A stretch of 64,000 nucleotides of DNA from Opitutus sp. ER46 (GTDB lineage Bacteria; Verrucomicrobiota; Verrucomicrobiia; Opitutales; Opitutaceae). Below the pieces are notes generated by a model. That model was not told the DNA's origin. It saw nothing but the letters and a program-made list of their open reading frames with translations, and ran no database searches. The position numbers and the translations under genes are program-made. The stretch covers positions 62,001 through 126,000 of the forward strand of contig NZ_QAYX01000019.1 of NCBI RefSeq assembly GCF_003054705.1, in the 5' to 3' direction. This document shows positions 58,189-64,000 of this stretch, in pieces; position 1 is the first letter of the stretch; each line of letters opens with the position of its first letter.

Positions 58189-58734
58189 TCAGGCATGCAC
58201 GCGCACAAAGTCATGCGCGTCCCGCCGCCACGCCCGGATCACGTGGCCGACGACATCGTGCAGCGGGCGCATGTCCGTGAGGATCACCGTGCCGCACCGG
58301 TTGTAGATCGGCTCGCGCTGCGCGTACAACGTGCGCACGCGCTCATCGGGATTTTCGACCGCCAGCAGGGGCCTCGTCCGATGCCGGCCCGTCCGCTCGA
58401 GAATCGTCTCGATCGAGGCATGCAGGCAGACCACCACCCCGCGGGCCTCAAGCTGTTCCAGCATGCCGGGCTGCACCACGAGGCCACCGCCGCAAGCCAC
58501 GACGGTCCGCTCGCCGGGGTGGCCGGCCGCGACAAACGCCCGTTCCATCTCCCGAAACGCCGCCTCTCCGTCGCGCGCAAAGATGTCGGTGATCGTGCGT
58601 CCCTGCAGGCGTTCGATCTCGTGGTCGCTGTCCAGCAGGTTGAACCCCAGGCGCTGCGCCACCGCACGGCCAACGGTACTCTTGCCGGTGCCCATGAAGC
58701 CGACCAGGTAGAGGTTAACATCCGCTGGATTCAT
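58189..58734 (-). CDS. aroK: Shikimate kinase
   Basis: Phosphorylates shikimate in the aromatic amino-acid pathway. The 181-residue protein has the P-loop GFMGTGKST at residues 12-20, a SDHEIERLQGRTITDIF substrate-binding segment, REMERAF, VVACGGGLVV (the GGG shikimate motif) and the lid RPLLAVENPDERVRTLYAQR. These are diagnostic. The ATG at 58734 (MNPADVNLYLVGFMG) fits the family start. It follows queG (51 bp upstream on the coding strand order) and diverges from the aldolase gene. Confidence 0.94.
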   Translation of the reverse strand: MNPADVNLYLVGFMGTGKSTVGRAVAQRLGFNLLDSDHEIERLQGRTITDIFARDGEAAFREMERAFVAAGHPGERTVVACGGGLVVQPGMLEQLEARGVVVCLHASIETILERTGRHRTRPLLAVENPDERVRTLYAQREPIYNRCGTVILTDMRPLHDVVGHVIRAWRRDAHDFVRVHA

Positions 58735-58871
58735 CTCGCGTGCGCGAGCAGAAAACCCGCCCGGGACCGCAATGCCAACACGAAATACCGCCCGCCACCG
58801 ACGACGGCAGGTCCGACGCAGCGCCGCAAAAGACTTTGCCGGCGCGCCCTTGCCCCCAAACACTCGGCGCC

Positions 58872-59921
58872 ATGTCGCCAGCCGCCCACTACACGTTCGC
58901 CAGCGATAACACCGCCGGGATCTGCCCGGAGGCCCTCGCCGCCATCAACGCGATCAATGCCGCCACCGAGCCCAGCTACGGCGAGGACGGGCACACCGCG
59001 GAGGCGCGCCGGCTTTTCAGCCAGATATTCGAAACGCCGTGCTCCGTCTTCTTCGTGTTCAACGGCACCGCGTCCAACGCCGTCACCCTCGCCGGCCTCT
59101 GCCAGCGCCACGAGGCGGTGATCTGCCATGAGCTCGCCCACATCGACACCGACGAGTGCGGCGCGCCCGAGTTTTTCACCGGCGGCAGCAAGCTCCTGCC
59201 CCTCGCCGCCCCCCACGCCAAGCTCCGGCCGGCCGACATCGAGCCCGTGTTCTCCCGCGGGCACGGCGTGCATTATCCGAGGCTCCGCGTGCTGTCGCTC
59301 ACGCAGTCGACCGAACTTGGCACGTGCTACACCCCGGCCGAGCTCCACGCGCTGTGCGCCGCCGCGCACGCCCGCGGCCTCGTCGTCCAGATGGACGGCG
59401 CCCGCTTCGCCAACGCGGCCGCGGCCCTGGGCGCGAAGGGACACTCGCCCGCCGACCTGACCTGGCGCGCCGGCGTGGACGTCCTCTGCTTTGGCGGCAC
59501 CAAGAACGGCCTGCTCACGACCGAGGCCATCGTCTTCTTCGACCCGGCGCTCGCCCGCGATTTCGAGTACCGCGTCAAGCAATCGGGCCAACTCGCTTCC
59601 AAGCTCCGCTTCGCCACGGCGCAATGGGTCGCGGTGCTGCGCGACGGCGCCTGGCTGCGGCACGCCGCGCACGCCAACCGCCAGGCCCAGGCGCTGGCCG
59701 CCGGGCTCCAGTCGCTCGGAGGACGGCTCATCGCCCCGGTCGAGGTGAACGCCGTTTTCATCGAACTGCCCCCGAAAGTCGTCACCGCGCTCGAACACGC
59801 CGGCTGGCATTTCTACCGATTCATCGGCGAACACGGCTACCGGCTCATGTGCTCCTGGGCCACGCGCGACGACGAGCTCGCGGCGTTCCTGCGCGACGCG
59901 CGCGCCGCGTTCAGCGCCTGA
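58872..59921 (+). CDS. ltaE: Low-specificity threonine aldolase
   Basis: PLP enzyme of fold type I that cleaves threonine or allo-threonine to glycine and acetaldehyde. The 349-residue protein has SDNTAGICPEALAAINAINA, YGEDGHTAEARRLFSQIFET, VFNGTASNAVTLAGLCQRHE, CHELAHIDTDECGAPEFFTG and VVQMDGARFANAAAALGA. The PLP lysine is in CFGGTKNGLLTTEAIVFF. All match threonine aldolases. It starts at the ATG at 58872. It is convergent with the histidine phosphatase gene; a short hairpin lies between. Confidence 0.93.
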   Translation: MSPAAHYTFASDNTAGICPEALAAINAINAATEPSYGEDGHTAEARRLFSQIFETPCSVFFVFNGTASNAVTLAGLCQRHEAVICHELAHIDTDECGAPEFFTGGSKLLPLAAPHAKLRPADIEPVFSRGHGVHYPRLRVLSLTQSTELGTCYTPAELHALCAAAHARGLVVQMDGARFANAAAALGAKGHSPADLTWRAGVDVLCFGGTKNGLLTTEAIVFFDPALARDFEYRVKQSGQLASKLRFATAQWVAVLRDGAWLRHAAHANRQAQALAAGLQSLGGRLIAPVEVNAVFIELPPKVVTALEHAGWHFYRFIGEHGYRLMCSWATRDDELAAFLRDARAAFSA

Positions 59922-59925
59922 GGCT

Positions 59926-59941
59926 GCGGCGCGGGTGCCGC
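59926..59941. terminator. Short GC hairpin between convergent ltaE and the histidine phosphatase gene
   Basis: GCGGC (59926-59930) and GCCGC (59937-59941) with a 6-nt loop lie within the 30-bp convergent gap. Weak; may serve both directions. Confidence 0.3.
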
Positions 59942-59951
59942 GTCACCAAGA

Positions 59952-60569
59952 TCAGGCCTTGATTCCCGGGGTGAGCCGGAAGTCGGTCGCGATGGCGTCA
60001 AACGCCGCCCCCGGGACGAAGCTTTGGTCCCACGTGAACCGCTGCCCGTCGTGCACCACGCGGAGGAGGTCCGGCGTACGAACGGCCCCTGCCGCCTCGA
60101 TGCCGTATCCGGGAGTGATGCTGCTCAGGAAGAGCGCGATCGCATTGCCGTGCGACCCCAGCACGAGGGTCTCTCCCGGATGCCGGCGCACCAGCTCCGC
60201 TGCCGCCGCGGCGACGCGGTCGCGACACACCAGCGAGTTCTCCCCTCCCGGCACCGCGTAGCTGAAGTCCGCCCAGGATTGCCGCCAGATGTCGCGGAAA
60301 TCGTCGATCCACGCCGTGCCGAAGCAGCGCTCGCGCAGCCCCGCGTGCTCGAGCAGGGGCAAGCGGGCCGCGGCGGCGAAAGGCTGCAACGTCTCCCGGC
60401 AGCGCCGAAACGGGCTCGTGTAGATCCGGTCCGCGCCGAGCGCCTGCAGCACCGGCACCATTTCCTTTGCCTGCTCGTAGCCGCGGGGCGACAGCGTGCG
60501 CTCCTCGTCGGTCACAGTCGGCAACGGCAGGCTCTGCGCGTGGCGAACCCAGTAAAGAATGGTCTGCAT
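59952..60569 (-). CDS. Histidine phosphatase superfamily protein (phosphoglycerate-mutase-like)
   Basis: The 205-residue protein starts with the RHA variant of the active-site motif (LYWVRHAQSLPLPT, residues about 5-18) and has LSPRGYEQAKEMVPVLQALG, IYTSPFRRCRETLQPF and the second histidine in LVLGSHGNAIALFLSS. The RHG-type family includes phosphoglycerate mutases, alpha-ribazole phosphatases and broad phosphatases; the sequence does not settle which. It lies 81 bp downstream of the chemoreceptor gene on the same strand. Confidence 0.85.
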   Translation of the reverse strand: MQTILYWVRHAQSLPLPTVTDEERTLSPRGYEQAKEMVPVLQALGADRIYTSPFRRCRETLQPFAAAARLPLLEHAGLRERCFGTAWIDDFRDIWRQSWADFSYAVPGGENSLVCRDRVAAAAAELVRRHPGETLVLGSHGNAIALFLSSITPGYGIEAAGAVRTPDLLRVVHDGQRFTWDQSFVPGAAFDAIATDFRLTPGIKA

Positions 60570-60650
60570 GGTTGCCCGATTAACGAACGCTCCCGGGCGA
60601 CTGACAAGCCGCCGTCGGTCGTCCGGGACGCTGCGCCCCGGGGCTTCGAT

Positions 60651-62192
60651 CTACGCTTCCTGGAGTTCTTTGCGCGAACGCACGGCCGCCGTCCGGCGTG
60701 TTGCGGTCCCGGCCGGGGTGGCGGTCGCCGCCTCCGTCTTCGCCGGTGCGCCGGCCGCGTCTCGTCCCTTGAGCAACGCCGTAAGCTCCTGCTGAAGCTG
60801 GGTGGCCTCCTCGTCGAGCGCGTGCGCCGCGGCCGCGGTTTCTTCCGCCGTGCTCGCGTTGGACTGCGTCAGCCGGTCGATCTGCTCGATCGACGCGACC
60901 ACCTCCTCCAGTCCGCTCGCCTGCTGGGCCGAGGCCTCGGCGATCTCGCCGATGAGGCCATCAACCTTCTGGGTGTTCTCCAGCACGTGCTTGAGCGAAG
61001 CGCCCACGCGGTTGGCGAGTTCCGCCCCACGGGTGCTCTTCTCCGACGCATCCTCGATCTTCCCCGCGGTTTCCTTCGCCGCCTGGGCCGAACGTTGGGC
61101 GAGATTGCGCACCTCCTCCGCGACCACCGCGAAGCCCGCACCCGCCTCGCCCGCGCGGGCGGCTTCGACCGCCGCATTCAGCGCCAGGAGGTTCGTCTGG
61201 AATGCGATCTCGTCGATCGACTTGATGATTTTCGTGATGTTGCCGGCGGCCTCGACGCTCGCATGCATCGCCGTCTGCAGCTCCGCAATCTCCCCCGCGC
61301 TCGCCTCCGCCGCCTTGCGACTCGTCAGCGAGACGTCCCGCGCTTCCCGCGCCCGCTCGGCATTCTCCTTCACCCGGACGCTCACCTGGTTGATGACCCC
61401 GCTGCTCGACTCGACGGTGCGCGCCTGTTCCGCCGACGTTGCGGCGACCCGCGTGCTCGAGCCGGAAACCTGGTTGGCTGCGGAGGCCACACCCAGCGTG
61501 CGATGCTGCATGCGCCCCGTGACCTCCCGCAGGTGCCGCACGACGGCATTGCTGGTCAGCCAGCCGAAATACACGCCGATGACGACGCCCAGCAGCGTGC
61601 CCACGAGCATGATACGCTCGAGCAGCGTGTGCGTGCGCTCGAGCGCCGCCAGTCCCGCCGCCTGGTGCTTCAACGTACGTTCGGCCAGCTCCGTCTGCAG
61701 CGCGTCAAGCTGCCGTGCGAGTTCGCGATCCGCTCCCGCCACCGCCCGGTCAACCACGAGAGAGGTGGTCGGATCCCCCATCCGAAACTGCGCCAGCGCC
61801 TCTTCATAGCGGCGGTCCAGCGCCGTCACACCCGCGTGCAGGGCCTCAATCCGTGAGGCCTCGATGCCCAATGGGGCCAGGCGATCGGGTAGTTCCCGCA
61901 ACGCTCCGGCCACGAGCTTTTGCTGCTCCCGAAACGCCGCGAAATGCCGCTCGTAGGCCGCGCGCTCGTGGCCCCGGATCAGCACATTCTTCCATTCCTG
62001 CACCTCGGTCTTGAACTGCAGCTGCATGTCAGCCATCCGCGCCGCCGCCTCCTGGCTTCTCTCGCCGGCGGCGACAAGCTCTGCCGCCCGATGCGTCGCG
62101 ACGCTCTGCGCAAAAATGCCTATCGCGCCGCCCACGAGCGGAATGGCGGCGACGATGCCGAAAGCGACGAGAAGTTGGGTTCGGAGGGTCAT
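60651..62192 (-). CDS. Methyl-accepting chemotaxis protein
   Basis: A 513-residue chemoreceptor. Membrane helix 1 lies at about residues 6-28 ([20 protein letters not shown]) and helix 2 near 193-213 ([20 protein letters not shown]). The roughly 160-residue sensor between them is helical, like 4HB sensors. The cytoplasmic signalling hairpin has the conserved tip [20 protein letters not shown] followed by [20 protein letters not shown] recognisable HAMP domain is weak. The C-terminus is an Ala/Thr-rich tail without the NWETF-type pentapeptide. No che genes are nearby, so its signalling partners are elsewhere. Confidence 0.93.
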   Translation of the reverse strand: MTLRTQLLVAFGIVAAIPLVGGAIGIFAQSVATHRAAELVAAGERSQEAAARMADMQLQFKTEVQEWKNVLIRGHERAAYERHFAAFREQQKLVAGALRELPDRLAPLGIEASRIEALHAGVTALDRRYEEALAQFRMGDPTTSLVVDRAVAGADRELARQLDALQTELAERTLKHQAAGLAALERTHTLLERIMLVGTLLGVVIGVYFGWLTSNAVVRHLREVTGRMQHRTLGVASAANQVSGSSTRVAATSAEQARTVESSSGVINQVSVRVKENAERAREARDVSLTSRKAAEASAGEIAELQTAMHASVEAAGNITKIIKSIDEIAFQTNLLALNAAVEAARAGEAGAGFAVVAEEVRNLAQRSAQAAKETAGKIEDASEKSTRGAELANRVGASLKHVLENTQKVDGLIGEIAEASAQQASGLEEVVASIEQIDRLTQSNASTAEETAAAAHALDEEATQLQQELTALLKGRDAAGAPAKTEAATATPAGTATRRTAAVRSRKELQEA

Positions 62193-62543
62193 GGTGCATG
62201 GCCCCGGACGGACTCCAGGGGTAAGTCTAGGGAAAGTGGTTTGCTTCGTAATCGGCGCAGGGACGCTTGCGCTGGAGAAAAACCCTCAGCAGGGCGTAGT
62301 GCCCGCCAGCCAGAGGTCCCCTGCTCGCAAACGCCTACCGCATAGGGACCTGCTGCAGATGCAGGTTCTCGACGTCATGACCGCCGTCGTTGAGTCAGAT
62401 CAAGACGCGCCTCGCTTTTTGGGCCCCCGTGGCCGGCGAAGCCCGCAATTGCGTCCGGCGGGGCGACTCGCACCGGCGCGTCGGGCCGCGCAACGTCGCG
62501 GCAGCTCATGCGTTATTCCCTCGGTACCTCGTCTGCGTTTCCC
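62193..62543. other. 351-bp divergent gap between the chemoreceptor and lyase genes
   Basis: No gene, repeat array or convincing riboswitch fold was recognised. A GCCGATTA string occurs on the minus strand near 62250 but lacks a matching upstream sigma-28 box. The start of the lyase could alternatively be an ATG at 62508, inside this gap. Confidence 0.5.
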
Positions 62544-63902
62544 ATGTCCCGCCTCACTTCCTGGCTCGCCCCGCTCCCCTTCCTTGTCGCCGCGACTCTC
62601 GCCACCGCCGCACCGGCGTCGGCGCCAGCCATGCCCGCCTTTCCCGGCGCGGAGGGATTTGGCGCCAAGACGCCGGGCGGTCGCGGTGGACGCGTCCTCT
62701 TCGTCACCAATCTGAATGACTCCGGCCCGGGCAGCCTGCGCGCGGCGTGTGAAGCCGCGGGCCCGCGCATCGTCGTCTTCCGCGTTTCCGGCACGATCGC
62801 GCTCCGCAAACCCATCACCGTGCGCGAACCGTTCCTGACCATCGCCGGCCAGACCGCGCCCGGGGACGGCATCTGCCTGCGCGACGATACCCTCATGATC
62901 GCGACGCATGACGTCGTGGTGCGCTTCCTGCGCAGCCGGCTTGGGTCCGAAAGCGGCCGCGAGTCGGACTGCATCGATTTCGTCCACGGCGCACGCAACT
63001 CGATCATCGACCACTGTTCCGCCACCTGGTCCGTCGACGAATGCCTCTCGCTCTCCGGCGACGTGCAGGACTGCACCGTCCAATGGTGCCTGATCGGCGA
63101 GTCGCTCAACGCCAGCACCCACCACAAGGGGTCGCACGGCTTTGGCTCCCTCTCCCGAGCGAACGGCGCCATCTCGTGGCACCACAATCTCTGGATCCAT
63201 AACAACGCCCGCAACCCGCGCCTCGGCGACAACTATGGCAAGCCGCCGTTTCCCACCTTCGACGTCCGGAACAACGTGATCTACAACTACGGCGGCACTG
63301 GCACCGGACTCACACAGGGCAATCTCCGCGTGAACTATGTCGGCAACTACATTCGCCGCGGCCCGGACTCAAAGGCGAAGACGCCGATCAGTATCGGCGA
63401 CAAGTCCAACCTCCAGTTCTACATTCGCGACAACGTCTTCGAAGGTGACGCCGCCCGCACCGCCGACAACCGCGGCTTCTTCCAGGCCCTCGAGTTGGAC
63501 GGCGTGCGCCAGGTGTTCCTGAAGGACGACCCGTTCCCCGCCGCCGCGGTTACCACCTGGCCGGCTGTCGAAGCGCTCCAGCGGGTCCTCGCCGACGTCG
63601 GCGCCACGCGCCCGAAGCGCGATGCCGTTGACGCGCGTCTTGTCGCCCATGTCCGCGAGCGCACCGGCCGGATCATCGATTCGCAGGCCGACGTTGGCGG
63701 CTGGCCGGAACTCATTTCCCTTCCCGCCCCGAAAGACTCCGACCAGGACGGCATGCCCGACGATTGGGAAGTCGCTCATGGCCTCGATCCCGCCGCAGCC
63801 GCCGATGGCAACGGCGACCGGGATCAGGACGGCTACACCAATATTGAGGAGTACCTCAACAGCCTCGCCGCGTCTGCGGTACCTTCCGCCGGCGCCGCGT
63901 AA
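62544..63902 (+). CDS. Secreted right-handed parallel beta-helix polysaccharide lyase (pectate-lyase-like) with Ca-binding tail
   Basis: From the ATG at 62544 the protein has 452 residues and a signal peptide (MSRLTSWLAPLPFLVAATLA). The core begins FPGAEGFGAKTPGGRGGRVL and FVTNLNDSGPGSLRAACEA, the N-terminal signature of PL1/Pel-like beta-helix proteins. ARNSIIDHCSATWSVDECLS follows, and HNLWIHNNARNPRLGDNYGK has the active-site-like NPR region. The C-terminus carries two Asp-rich calcium-loop repeats, DSDQDGMPDDWE and GDRDQDGYTNIEEYL, as in thrombospondin-type-3 or dockerin-like modules. It may degrade pectin or related uronate polymers in the periplasm or outside. A start at 62508 is also possible. 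Confidence 0.85.
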   Translation: MSRLTSWLAPLPFLVAATLATAAPASAPAMPAFPGAEGFGAKTPGGRGGRVLFVTNLNDSGPGSLRAACEAAGPRIVVFRVSGTIALRKPITVREPFLTIAGQTAPGDGICLRDDTLMIATHDVVVRFLRSRLGSESGRESDCIDFVHGARNSIIDHCSATWSVDECLSLSGDVQDCTVQWCLIGESLNASTHHKGSHGFGSLSRANGAISWHHNLWIHNNARNPRLGDNYGKPPFPTFDVRNNVIYNYGGTGTGLTQGNLRVNYVGNYIRRGPDSKAKTPISIGDKSNLQFYIRDNVFEGDAARTADNRGFFQALELDGVRQVFLKDDPFPAAAVTTWPAVEALQRVLADVGATRPKRDAVDARLVAHVRERTGRIIDSQADVGGWPELISLPAPKDSDQDGMPDDWEVAHGLDPAAAADGNGDRDQDGYTNIEEYLNSLAASAVPSAGAA

Positions 63903-63906
63903 GCTT

Positions 63907-63922
63907 GGCGGCAAACACCGCC
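63907..63922 (+). terminator. Short hairpin after the lyase gene
   Basis: GGCGG (63907-63911) and CCGCC (63918-63922), 6-nt loop, 4 bp after the lyase stop codon and followed by ATTTCCTG. A 5-bp stem is weak evidence. Confidence 0.3.
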
Positions 63923-64000
63923 ATTTCCTGCAATCGGATGCGCGCGGAGGCCCGCCCCTTTTTCTTGTCCCCGCCGTTCAGCGCAGCTTCAGCGTGTCGC

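Noticed and set aside
62240-62260. GCCGATTA string upstream of the chemoreceptor, resembling a sigma-28 -10 element
   Set aside because: No TAAAGTTT-like partner at the right spacing was found; a single 8-mer match is not enough.
63978-64000. Possible C-terminal end of a minus-strand gene (…DTLKLR then stop) at the window edge
   Set aside because: Only about seven codons are inside the window, too few to support a gene.

Overview
The window is high-G+C bacterial chromosome with the feel of an Opitutaceae-type Verrucomicrobiota genome. The grounds are indirect: a Gram-negative LPS export operon (kdsC-lptCAB) next to hprK, a secreted matrixin protease carrying a tandem C-terminal domain that I associate with Opitutaceae, GxxExxY and four-helix-bundle cassette genes, and intergenic regions packed with short-unit tandem and inverted repeats. 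No rRNA, tRNA, CRISPR array or classical transposase gene was seen.

Layout. 1-13.5 kb: partial gmd, valS, glnD, a membrane protein, a GAF-GAF sensor kinase, a GcvR-like ACT protein and an HNH nuclease, separated by repeat-rich intergenic DNA. 13.6-23.4 kb: secreted proteins, a fused 2-oxoacid dehydrogenase E1, then the envelope block kdsC-lptC-lptA-lptB-hprK-rph. 23.5-46.9 kb: a surface-polysaccharide region with sugar-nucleotide enzymes (CDP-paratose-2-epimerase-like, rmlA, rmlB, an NRS/ER-like epimerase/reductase), GT2 and GT4 glycosyltransferases, two methyltransferases and five large polytopic membrane proteins. 47-57 kb: a lipid-plus-sugar locus with an alpha-oxoamine synthase, an ACP-FabZ fusion, a ketosynthase, an SDR, a thioesterase, an MGDG-synthase-type transferase and GT4 enzymes; together they could build and glycosylate a sphingoid-type or other unusual lipid. 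57-64 kb: housekeeping genes (queG, aroK, threonine aldolase, histidine phosphatase), a chemoreceptor and a secreted polysaccharide lyase.

The most unusual content is a family of small palindromic elements. Two gene cassettes of about 450 bp sit on either side of rmlB: one carries a GxxExxY (PDDEXK-like) gene, the other a four-helix-bundle gene. Each is bounded by imperfect inverted repeats built of about three short tandem units. Gene-less palindromes with the GxxExxY-type arms form a three-copy array at 10.98-11.74 kb, interleaved with a second palindrome type. A separate 104-bp element with three spaced copies of an ATCYGGACATTAT motif occurs twice, at 3.74 and 12.53 kb, with exactly conserved spacing. 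Six perfect octamer copies lie in the 5' region of a polysaccharide-locus membrane gene and could make it phase variable.

All functional assignments come from reading motifs and recalling families. No database search was run. Start codons were chosen by domain position and overlap, because Shine-Dalgarno sequences are mostly weak here.
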